Of a stretch of DNA of 64,000 nucleotides, positions 57,606 through 64,000 are shown piece by piece. The notes under the pieces are model-generated. The model was not told the origin of the DNA and did not search any database. It saw nothing but the letters and a program-made list of their open reading frames with translations. Position 1 is the stretch's first letter, and the number at the start of each line of letters is the position of its first letter. The translations under genes and the position numbers were made by a program. This DNA comes from Reclinomonas americana ATCC 50394 (taxonomy: Eukaryota; Jakobida; Jakobea; Jakobida), in assembly GCA_048213135.1 (NCBI GenBank), contig PS015010.1, positions 186,001 to 250,000 of the forward strand. The letters run 5' to 3'.

Positions 57606-57863
57606 ATGGCTGAAAGAAATTTAAGAAAAACAAAATTGGGTGTGGTGTCCAGCAACAAAATGGACAAAACCATCACTGTAAATGTTGAACGTAAAGTGAA
57701 GCACCCGCTGTATGGTAAATTCGTAAAGAAATCTACCAAGTTCCATGCACACGACGAAAAGAACGAGTGCAGCATCGGCGATACAGTAAAGATCATGGAA
57801 AGCCGCCCCTTAAGCAAAACAAAACGCTGGAGGCTGGTTGAAGTGGTTGAAAAAGTTAAGTAA
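57606..57863 (+). CDS. rpsQ: 30S ribosomal protein S17
   Basis: The 85-residue OB-fold protein has the Val-Val-Ser-Asn-Lys-Met-Asp-Lys-Thr motif near 13-21 and the Arg-Pro-Leu-Ser-Lys-Thr-Lys-Arg-Trp strand near 65. It binds 16S rRNA early in assembly. A 107-bp spacer precedes rplN. Confidence 0.95.
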   Translation: MAERNLRKTKLGVVSSNKMDKTITVNVERKVKHPLYGKFVKKSTKFHAHDEKNECSIGDTVKIMESRPLSKTKRWRLVEVVEKVK

Positions 57864-57970
57864 TCAATTGGTCATGCTGTATGCAGGTTGTTACAACAGC
57901 TGCAGCCTCTGATAAGTAATAAAGTTTTAATTGCTAAGAGCCACAGGCCGATAGCCAAAAGCTAAATAAA

Positions 57971-58339
57971 ATGATTCAGCAAGAGAGTAGATTAAATGTT
58001 GCGGACAACAGCGGAGCCAAGGAAGTATTGTGCATCCGTGTACTGGGAAACAGCGGCCAGGATTATGCCAAAATCGGCGATAAGATCGTTGTTACAGTAA
58101 AAGACGCCATGCCTGCCGGCGGTATCAAAAAAGGTACTGTGAGCAAAGCGGTGATCGTTCGCACAAAAAATAAACTGCGCCGTAAAGACGGATCTTATAT
58201 CCGTTTCGACGACAACGCCGTGGTATTACTGAACAACTCAGACGAACCCAGGGGTACCCGTATCTTCGGACCAGTTGCCCGTGAGCTGAGGGATAAAGGA
58301 TATATGAAGATCATTTCCCTGGCGCCTGAAGTGTTGTAA
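57971..58339 (+). CDS. rplN: 50S ribosomal protein L14
   Basis: The 122-residue product opens with [15 protein letters not shown]. It ends in Ile-Ile-Ser-Leu-Ala-Pro-Glu-Val-Leu, both diagnostic of L14. It forms an intersubunit bridge. The spacer to rplX is another word-repeat region. Confidence 0.97.
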   Translation: MIQQESRLNVADNSGAKEVLCIRVLGNSGQDYAKIGDKIVVTVKDAMPAGGIKKGTVSKAVIVRTKNKLRRKDGSYIRFDDNAVVLLNNSDEPRGTRIFGPVARELRDKGYMKIISLAPEVL

Positions 58340-58440
58340 TTAAAAAATAAAAAGTAAAAAATAAAAAAGCCGTAAAGCAGAACAAAAAAGTTAAGACGAT
58401 CCTGTTTTAAATTTTGAATTTTGACTTTTGACTTTCAAAG
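58340..58440. repeat. Low-complexity word spacer between rplN and rplX
   Basis: TAAAAAATAAAAAGTAAAA words at 58340-58367 face TTTTGAATTTTGACTTTTGA words at 58412-58434. The arrangement is the same foldback style as at 42001-42065. Confidence 0.6.
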
Positions 58441-58450
58441 CTTAAATAAA

Positions 58451-58789
58451 ATGAGTACAAGATTCAAACCTAAGTTCAACATTAAAAAGGGTGATTCGGT
58501 AGTAGTTATTACCGGCGAGGATAAGGATTTGAAGAAACCACGTAAAGTGTTGGAAGTTCTTTTGGAAAAAGGCCGTGTACTGGTGGAAGGCGTTAATATC
58601 GTAACCAAACACACCAAACCGACCTCGCAGAATACCAAAGGTGGTATCGTGAAAGTGGAAGCGCCTATCGCCATCAGCAACGTAATGCTGTGGGACGTGA
58701 AAGCCGGTGCGCCAACCAAGGTAAAGCGTACAAGGGATAATGGTAAACTAGTTCGTGTAGCTAAAAAATCAGGGGAGGTAATCAAATAA
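58451..58789 (+). CDS. rplX: 50S ribosomal protein L24
   Basis: From the ATG at 58451 the product has 112 residues with a KOW motif ([11 protein letters not shown] near 11-21). Gly-Val-Asn-style RNA contact (Glu-Gly-Val-Asn-Ile-Val-Thr-Lys-His) follows near 51. L24 starts 50S assembly. An upstream ATG-like start at 58421 would add ten non-conserved residues. Its stop overlaps the rplE start by one base. Confidence 0.95.
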   Translation: MSTRFKPKFNIKKGDSVVVITGEDKDLKKPRKVLEVLLEKGRVLVEGVNIVTKHTKPTSQNTKGGIVKVEAPIAISNVMLWDVKAGAPTKVKRTRDNGKLVRVAKKSGEVIK

Positions 58790-59355
58790 TGAATACAACA
58801 ACAAATACTCCGAGGTTAGCAGACAAGTACAAACAAGAAGTTGTACCTGCTTTAATGAAAAAATTCAGTTATAAAACTGTAATGCAGGCGCCCAAACTCA
58901 CCAAGATTTGTCTGAATCGTGGTGTGAACGGAGCTGTTGCAGATAAAAAACTGATCGACATCGCAGTTGAGGAGCTGAGCAACATCACTGGTCAGAAAGC
59001 CGTAGCTACGACGTCGAAGAAAGATATCTCTAACTTCAAGCTGCGTAAAAACATGCCGATTGGCGCAAGGGTTACGCTGCGTGGTGTTAAGATGTACGAA
59101 TTCCTGGACAGGCTGGTATCTGTATCCCTGCCCCGCGTTCGTGACTTCAAAGGGATCAACGACAAATCTTTCGACGGTCGCGGTAACTATACACTGGGTG
59201 TAACCGAGCAGATCATTTTCCCTGAGATCGATATCGATAAAGTGAATAAGATCACCGGCCTGGATATCACTTTCGTGACTACCGCCAACACCAACGAGGA
59301 AGCATTCGAACTGCTGAAAGAGCTGGGGATGCCTTTTAAAAACATTAAAAAGTAG
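58789..59355 (+). CDS. rplE: 50S ribosomal protein L5
   Basis: The 188-residue product binds 5S rRNA. Typical features are [11 protein letters not shown] near 37-47 and Gly-Asn-Tyr-Thr-Leu-Gly-Val near 131. Its ATG overlaps the rplX stop (TAATG), a sign of coupling. Confidence 0.97.
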   Translation: MNTTTNTPRLADKYKQEVVPALMKKFSYKTVMQAPKLTKICLNRGVNGAVADKKLIDIAVEELSNITGQKAVATTSKKDISNFKLRKNMPIGARVTLRGVKMYEFLDRLVSVSLPRVRDFKGINDKSFDGRGNYTLGVTEQIIFPEIDIDKVNKITGLDITFVTTANTNEEAFELLKELGMPFKNIKK

Positions 59356-59440
59356 TACCTAGTACCTAGTACAGAGTAGTTAGCGTAAGCCGGCTGCAAG
59401 TACTAACTACTAATTACTTAATACTAAATACTAGAAAACA
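59350..59440. repeat. TAGTA-word foldback in the rplE-rpsN spacer
   Basis: AGTAGTACCTAGTACCTAGT words at 59350-59373 face TACTAACTACTAATTACTTA words at 59400-59432. Arms are imperfectly complementary, and the right arm ends 9 bp before rpsN. Confidence 0.6.
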
Positions 59441-59441
59441 A

Positions 59442-59711
59442 ATGGCAAAAAAATCAGTAGAAGCCAGGCAAAGAAAGCGTGAGGCTTTATCTGCTAAATA
59501 TGCAGAGAAAAGGGCAGCCCTGAAAGCAGCCGGTGATTATGCAGCTTTGGATCTTCTTCCTAAGAATGCGTCACCCGTACGTTTAAAGAACCGTTGCCAG
59601 TTAACCGGCCGTCCGCGTGGTTATATGAGGCATTTTGGTATCTCCAGGAATATGTTCCGCGACATGGCTTTGCAGGGCAAAATTCCAGGCGTAACCAAAG
59701 CGAGCTGGTAA
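59442..59711 (+). CDS. rpsN: 30S ribosomal protein S14
   Basis: The 89-residue product is the zinc-free type of S14. It lacks the paired Cys-x-x-Cys sites and has one Cys in [12 protein letters not shown] near 51-62. It sits in the 30S head. Confidence 0.96.
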   Translation: MAKKSVEARQRKREALSAKYAEKRAALKAAGDYAALDLLPKNASPVRLKNRCQLTGRPRGYMRHFGISRNMFRDMALQGKIPGVTKASW

Positions 59712-59775
59712 TTGTATTGACTTGATATCATTGGATATCGCATTGTAAAAAATTTATAACATTAATTCAAACACA

Positions 59776-60174
59776 ATGGTAACTGATCCGATAGCAGATT
59801 ATTTAACACGTATCCGTAACGCACAGATGGCGAACCACAGGATTGTTGAAATTCCTGCAAGTAATCTCAAAAAACGCATCACCGAAATCCTGTACGATAA
59901 AGGTTATATCCTGAAGTACAAATTCGAAGATGATAACAAACAAGGTGTGATCAAGATCGCCCTTAAATATGACGCCGCCACCAAACTGCCGGTGATTCAG
60001 AGCCTGGAAAGGGTAAGCCGCCCGGGTCTGCGTACTTATGCCAAACCCGAAGAATTCAAACGTGTGAAGAATGGTTTGGGCGTTGCCATCATCTCTACTT
60101 CAAAAGGTGTAATGACCGATAAAGAAGCGAAAGCACAGAATGTAGGTGGTGAAGTACTTTGCAACATTTATTAA
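59776..60174 (+). CDS. rpsH: 30S ribosomal protein S8
   Basis: The 132-residue product begins with [13 protein letters not shown]. It ends in Gly-Gly-Glu-Val-Leu-Cys-Asn-Ile-Tyr, both diagnostic. S8 binds helix 21 of 16S rRNA and controls the spc operon in E. coli. Confidence 0.97.
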   Translation: MVTDPIADYLTRIRNAQMANHRIVEIPASNLKKRITEILYDKGYILKYKFEDDNKQGVIKIALKYDAATKLPVIQSLERVSRPGLRTYAKPEEFKRVKNGLGVAIISTSKGVMTDKEAKAQNVGGEVLCNIY

Positions 60175-60264
60175 TAACTGATCTTACAACGGCGTCTGAT
60201 CATTAAGCCTCTTAGTCGTGGCTGAACACGGGGCCGGATTAACAATAAAAAACTAAAATCGACT

Positions 60265-60819
60265 ATGTCACGTATAGGAAAAAAACCGATCACTGTTCCA
60301 TCAGGTGTAACCATCACCGTTGGTTCAGATAACGTGGTTACTGTAAAAGGACCAAAAGGTGAACTGAAAGAATCAATTGACAGGGATATTAAAGTTGAAG
60401 TGAAAGACGGAGTGATCGACATCCTGCGTCCAACCGAACAAATCCGCCACCGCGCCATGCACGGTCTGTACCGTTCACTGGTAAGCAACATGGTAAAAGG
60501 TGTTACTGAAGGTTATACCAAACAACTGGAACTGGTAGGTGTGGGTTATAAAGCTTCCAACCAGGGCAATATCCTGGACCTGGCACTGGGTTATTCTCAC
60601 AACATTCTTTTCGAAATTCCGAAAGAACTGAAAGTGACCACATCACAGGAAAAAGGCCAGAACCCGATGATCACCCTCGAAAGCACAGATAAGCAACTGC
60701 TGGGCCAGGTTTGTGCCAAGATCAGGAGCTTACGTAAACCTGAACCATACAAAGGTAAAGGTGTGAAATTCGCAGGTGAAGTACTGAGGAGAAAAGCAGG
60801 TAAATCGGCAGGTAAATAA
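60265..60819 (+). CDS. rplF: 50S ribosomal protein L6
   Basis: The 184-residue product has two related domains. The start Ser-Arg-Ile-Gly-Lys-Lys-Pro-Ile and the C-terminal Lys-Pro-Glu-Pro-Tyr-Lys-Gly-Lys-Gly-Val motif near 157-166 are typical. It lies near the sarcin-ricin loop. Confidence 0.97.
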   Translation: MSRIGKKPITVPSGVTITVGSDNVVTVKGPKGELKESIDRDIKVEVKDGVIDILRPTEQIRHRAMHGLYRSLVSNMVKGVTEGYTKQLELVGVGYKASNQGNILDLALGYSHNILFEIPKELKVTTSQEKGQNPMITLESTDKQLLGQVCAKIRSLRKPEPYKGKGVKFAGEVLRRKAGKSAGK

Positions 60820-60864
60820 TTAATCTAAACATCTCCGGCAGTATCGGGGACAAAATATAAGATC

Positions 60865-61218
60865 ATGAATTCAAAAAGTAGCGCAAGACTGAAAATCAAA
60901 TACCGCATCCGCAAAAAGATCAGCGGTGTGGCATCCAAACCCAGGTTAAGCGTGTTCAGGAGCAATACCGACATCTACGCTCAGCTGATCGATGATGCTA
61001 ATGGTGTTACCCTGGCTTCCGCCTCTTCCAAACAAAAGGACATCGCTGCTCAAAAAGCGCCGAAAACCGAGAAGAGCAAACTGGTAGGCAACGCTATCGC
61101 GAAAAAAGCCGGCGAACTGGGTATTACAGCTGTAATATTCGATCGCGGCGGTTATATCTACCATGGCCGTGTTAAAGCCGTAGCCGAAGGCGCAAGGGAA
61201 GGTGGCCTGCAATTCTAA
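60865..61218 (+). CDS. rplR: 50S ribosomal protein L18
   Basis: The 117-residue product has an N-terminal basic arm, Pro-Arg-Leu-Ser-Val-Phe-Arg-Ser near 27-34, and the 5S rRNA-binding core. It ends with Ala-Arg-Glu-Gly-Gly-Leu-Gln-Phe. It binds 5S rRNA with L5. Confidence 0.96.
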   Translation: MNSKSSARLKIKYRIRKKISGVASKPRLSVFRSNTDIYAQLIDDANGVTLASASSKQKDIAAQKAPKTEKSKLVGNAIAKKAGELGITAVIFDRGGYIYHGRVKAVAEGAREGGLQF

Positions 61219-61269
61219 GCCGGGCTTCAACAGAACAAACAGAAAAATTAAAAATCGTAAATCGAGATA

Positions 61270-61788
61270 ATGTCAAACGTAATTTTAAACAGAGTAAAAG
61301 CCGGCGACCTTGAGTTGAAAGATAAAGTTGTTGCCATCAACCGTGTTGTTAAAACTACAAAAGGCGGACGTGCTTTCAGCTTTTCTGCACTGGTGGTTGT
61401 TGGTAACGAAGCAGGTGTTGTAGGTCACGGTCTGGGTAAAGCGAAAGAAGTTCAGGAAGCCATCACCAAAGGTATCGAAGATGCCAAGAAGAACCTGATC
61501 AAAGTTCCGCTGATGCACGGTACTATTCCGCACGACCAGCTTTCTAAAGAAGGCGCTGCCAAAGTATACATCAAACCAGCCGCTCATGGTACTGGTGTGA
61601 TTGCTGGAGGCAGTATGAGGGCTGTACTGGAAGCTGCCGGTATCACCGACGTTCTGGCCAAGAACCTGGGATCTGCCAACCCGCACAACGTGGTAAAAGC
61701 TACTTTCAAAGCTCTTGCCGAATTGCGTGAGCCGATCGCTGTTGCCAAAACACGCAACGTATCGCTGAAGAAAGTTTTTAACGGGTAA
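61270..61788 (+). CDS. rpsE: 30S ribosomal protein S5
   Basis: The 172-residue product has the double-stranded-RNA-like domain ([10 protein letters not shown] near 30-39) and the Gly-Lys-Ala-Lys-Glu-Val segment near 56. Gly-Gly-Ser-Met-Arg-Ala-Val and Asn-Val-Val-Lys-Ala-Thr follow. It affects decoding fidelity. The spacer to rpmD has facing AAGTATC/GATAC words. Confidence 0.96.
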   Translation: MSNVILNRVKAGDLELKDKVVAINRVVKTTKGGRAFSFSALVVVGNEAGVVGHGLGKAKEVQEAITKGIEDAKKNLIKVPLMHGTIPHDQLSKEGAAKVYIKPAAHGTGVIAGGSMRAVLEAAGITDVLAKNLGSANPHNVVKATFKALAELREPIAVAKTRNVSLKKVFNG

Positions 61789-61794
61789 AAAGCA

Positions 61795-61866
61795 GCAGGT
61801 AGTAAGTATCAAGTAGCAAGAAGTGCAATTGCCTGTCTTTATACCTGATACATAATACTTGATTCT
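61795..61866. repeat. AAGTATCAAGTAG-word foldback in the rpsE-rpmD spacer
   Basis: AGTAAGTATCAAGTAGCAAG (61801-61820) faces TACCTGATACATAATACTTG (61842-61861) in inverse orientation, imperfectly. Confidence 0.6.
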
Positions 61867-61879
61867 AAAAATAAAAGAA

Positions 61880-62059
61880 ATGAAAAAGATAAAAGTAACA
61901 CAAGTTAAAAGCGTGATTGACCGTTCTGAACGTCAGAAAAGGACGATGGTTGCTCTCGGCCTCAGGAAGCTGAACGCTTCTGTGGAAGTGGAAGCCACCC
62001 CGCAGATCGAAGGCATGGTGAAAAAAGTAGCGCACCTGGTAAAGGTGGAACAGATCTAA
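61880..62059 (+). CDS. rpmD: 50S ribosomal protein L30
   Basis: From the ATG at 61880 the product has 59 residues, the usual length of L30. It shows Lys-Val-Thr-Gln-Val-Lys-Ser near the start and Leu-Gly-Leu-Arg-Lys-Leu-Asn near 32. It lies between S5 and L15 as usual. An earlier in-frame start at 61859 lies in the repeat spacer and was rejected. Confidence 0.94.
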   Translation: MKKIKVTQVKSVIDRSERQKRTMVALGLRKLNASVEVEATPQIEGMVKKVAHLVKVEQI

Positions 62060-62114
62060 GCTGCATACCCGTTCCTTTCCCATTATTCAATACATCATTT
62101 TCCATAACAAGCGA

Positions 62115-62132
62115 GCCCCGAGTACTCGGGGC
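62115..62132. promoter_or_regulatory. Perfect GC-rich palindrome in the rpmD-rplO spacer
   Basis: GCCCCGAGTACTCGGGGC is an 18-bp perfect palindrome 20 bp before rplO. No T run follows, so it is not a standard terminator. It may be an RNA processing or attenuation hairpin. Confidence 0.5.
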
Positions 62133-62152
62133 GTAAGTTTAAAATAAGTACA

Positions 62153-62602
62153 ATGCAATTACACACCCTCAAGCCTGCGAAAGGCGCAACACACAAAGAA
62201 AAAAGGATTGGCCGCGGTGAAGCCAGCGGTAAAGGCGGAACATCTACGAAAGGTAACAAGGGCGGTCAAAGCCGTGCCGGTTACAAGAGCAAGAAAGCCC
62301 ATGAAGGCGGACAGATGCCTATCCAGCGCCGTATCCCTAAACGCGGTTTCAAGAACATCAACCGTGTGGAATACAAAGTGTTCAACCTGGGCCAGATCGA
62401 CCAACTGGCAGAAAAATACAGCATTACCGAATTCAGCCTGCAGAACCTGTACATCAATGGTCTGATCAGCCAGTTCGACAACGTAAAAGTACTCGGCAAC
62501 GGCGAACTGAAAGGTAAATACAGTTTCAAAGTGAACGCGGTGAGTGAAAAAGCCAAAGCAGCTATCGAAGCTGCGGGTGGTTCTGTAGAGATAGTGAAAT
62601 AA
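62153..62602 (+). CDS. rplO: 50S ribosomal protein L15
   Basis: The 149-residue product has the Gly-Arg-Gly-Glu-Ala-Ser-Gly-Lys-Gly-Gly basic region near 22-31 and the Pro-Ile-Gln-Arg-Arg-Ile-Pro-Lys-Arg-Gly-Phe motif near 55-67. It binds 23S rRNA. It precedes secY by 81 bp, the conserved order. Confidence 0.97.
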   Translation: MQLHTLKPAKGATHKEKRIGRGEASGKGGTSTKGNKGGQSRAGYKSKKAHEGGQMPIQRRIPKRGFKNINRVEYKVFNLGQIDQLAEKYSITEFSLQNLYINGLISQFDNVKVLGNGELKGKYSFKVNAVSEKAKAAIEAAGGSVEIVK

Positions 62603-62683
62603 TTTCCCGATATTTGCCCGACCCACGCTCACCAGCGGGGTCATTTTTAATTCAGCGCAAAACACTTAAATCGTTTTAATTCA

Positions 62684-64000
62684 GTGAAGAAGTTTATTCA
62701 AACACTAAAGAATATCTGGAGTATTGATGAACTGCGTAATAAAATAACTTACACCTTATTACTCATTTTCATTTACACCATAGGAACGCATATCGTATTA
62801 CCCGGTATCGATCCTAACCAACTGGCCGCCCTCAGCCAGAACCAGTCCCAAAACGGACTGCTGGGCCTTCTCAATACATTCGTAGGCGGCTCTTTCAACA
62901 GGGCGTCTATTTTTGCGTTGGGCATCATGCCTTATATCTCCGCCTCTATCTTTATGCAGCTCGTAACCATCCTGGTACCCCAGATGGCCAAGATCCAGAA
63001 AGAAGGTGAAAGCGGAAGGAAAAAAATCAACCAGTGGACACGTTACCTCACCGTTATCGTAACCGCTTTCCAGGCTGCCGCTTATATCGGCTTCCTGAAT
63101 ACTTCTTATGGCAGTGCGCTTGTTCCTGCATTTAAAGGTTATTTCTGGTTATCAACCGTAATCATCCTTACTGTAGGTACACTGTTCGTAATGTGGCTGG
63201 GCGAAAAGATCACCGACAAAGGTTTGGGTAATGGTACTTCCATCATCATCATGGTGGGTATCCTCGGCCGTTTACCGCAATCCTTCATGCAGGAATGGGC
63301 TGCCCGTTCAACAGGCGGCGCCCGTGGTATCCTGATCATGCTGGTGGAAGTGAGCCTGCTCATCGCGGTAATCATGGGTGTGATCATGCTGGTACAGGGC
63401 ACCCGCAAAGTACCGGTTAACTACGCCAAACAAATCGTAGGCAACCGCCAGCTGAGCGGTGCCAGGAACTTCCTGCCCCTGAAAGTGAATGCATCCGGTG
63501 TAATGCCGATCATCTTCGCCCAGGCTATCCTGTTCCTGCCAACCGTATTCTCTAACTTTAAAGGCGAAGGATGGGCACGTTACTTCACCGACCATACCAA
63601 CCTGGTATATATGGCGGTGTATTCTGTTTGCGTAATCGCTTTCACCTTCCTGTATACCGCTCTTATCTTCAACCCGAAACAGATGGCGGATGAACTGAAA
63701 CGTAACAACGGTTTCATACCCGGTGTTAAACCCGGTCAGCCAACTGCGGATTATATCGGTACCATCATGGACAGGATCACTTTACCCGGCGCCGTATTGC
63801 TGGCACTGGTGGGTATCCTCCCCGGTATCTTCCAGTTGATCTTCGGTATGTCACAGGGCTTCTCTACTTTCTTTGGTGGTACTTCACTGCTGATCATGAT
63901 CGCGGTTATCCTCGATACCCTGCAGCAGATCGAAACCCAGCTGCTGATGCGCCAGTACGACGGCCTCATGAGCAGCGGAAGGATCCAGGGAAGGCAAACC
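62684..64000 (+). CDS. secY: Preprotein translocase subunit SecY (3' end outside window)
   Basis: The frame starts with GTG at 62684 and stays open to the window edge, giving 439 residues, so only a few C-terminal residues are probably missing. The N-terminal Lys-Lys-Phe-Ile, Ile-Trp-Ser-Ile-Asp-Glu-Leu-Arg and first helices are typical. The cytosolic loop with Gly-Thr-Ser-Ile-Ile-Ile-Met near 185 and Ile-Gln-Gly-Arg-Gln-Thr at the edge also fit. SecY forms the protein-conducting channel of the inner membrane with SecE and SecG. No nearer ATG fits the N-terminus. Confidence 0.95.
   Translation, partial: MKKFIQTLKNIWSIDELRNKITYTLLLIFIYTIGTHIVLPGIDPNQLAALSQNQSQNGLLGLLNTFVGGSFNRASIFALGIMPYISASIFMQLVTILVPQMAKIQKEGESGRKKINQWTRYLTVIVTAFQAAAYIGFLNTSYGSALVPAFKGYFWLSTVIILTVGTLFVMWLGEKITDKGLGNGTSIIIMVGILGRLPQSFMQEWAARSTGGARGILIMLVEVSLLIAVIMGVIMLVQGTRKVPVNYAKQIVGNRQLSGARNFLPLKVNASGVMPIIFAQAILFLPTVFSNFKGEGWARYFTDHTNLVYMAVYSVCVIAFTFLYTALIFNPKQMADELKRNNGFIPGVKPGQPTADYIGTIMDRITLPGAVLLALVGILPGIFQLIFGMSQGFSTFFGGTSLLIMIAVILDTLQQIETQLLMRQYDGLMSSGRIQGRQT

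Overview
The window is chromosomal DNA from a member of the Bacteroidota, most likely Chitinophagaceae (family-level call is inference). Reasons: start sites are preceded by AT-rich leaders without Shine-Dalgarno motifs; many upstream regions carry the phylum's -7 box TAnnTTTG; three large exported proteins end in type IX secretion (T9SS) sorting domains; and the order bamD - rpoZ-like - coaBC - porD-like is typical of the phylum. No rRNA, tRNA, CRISPR array, prophage or insertion sequence was found.

Layout. 1-3000: two convergent genes for T9SS cargo, the first cut by the window edge. 3073-8400: htpG, then a leftward methyltransferase / recJ / polyprenyl synthase group; the synthase has a frameshift in an A7 run. 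8665-10305: an OmpA-family porin with calcium-type repeats. 10513-15554: a rightward envelope and metabolism operon (bamD, omega-like subunit, coaBC, PorD-like, DUF4296 lipoprotein, scoA, scoB), followed by an AsmA-type protein. 18183-26100: pckA (leftward), pepP, the pssA-purS-rsmI operon, and an M1 peptidase with a GNAT enzyme. 26173-28626: leftward response regulator, rsmG and glycosyltransferase. 28693-33180: tgt, a small OmpA-domain protein, a repeat-filled gap and rpsA (leftward). 33328-44089: hydrolase, a giant 1822-residue adhesin, a small exported Ala/Lys-rich protein, HAD phosphatase, acyltransferase, thioesterase and proline dehydrogenase. 44152-51864: a frameshifted DUF5916 outer-membrane protein, guaA with a periplasmic binding protein, a DUF2807 lipoprotein and a PorG-like barrel. 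52298-64000: the S10-spc-alpha type ribosomal protein operon from rpsJ to secY (truncated at the edge), behind a near-consensus promoter.

Most genes are ordinary core functions. Several act on the cell envelope: BamD, OmpA proteins, PorD/PorG-like T9SS factors, AsmA, phosphatidylserine synthase and SecY. The secreted proteins are their likely cargo.

The unusual material is mostly between genes. There is a REP-like family whose hairpin arms differ between copies but stay complementary (20.1, 42.7 and 52.1 kb), a 123-bp tandem repeat (30.8 kb), a dispersed ATTGTTCC/GGAACAAT palindrome, and many spacers built of low-complexity words facing each other in inverted orientation, including inside the ribosomal operon. 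Two genes have single-base frameshifts in A runs, and at least two genes have the -7 box so close to the ATG that their mRNAs should be leaderless.
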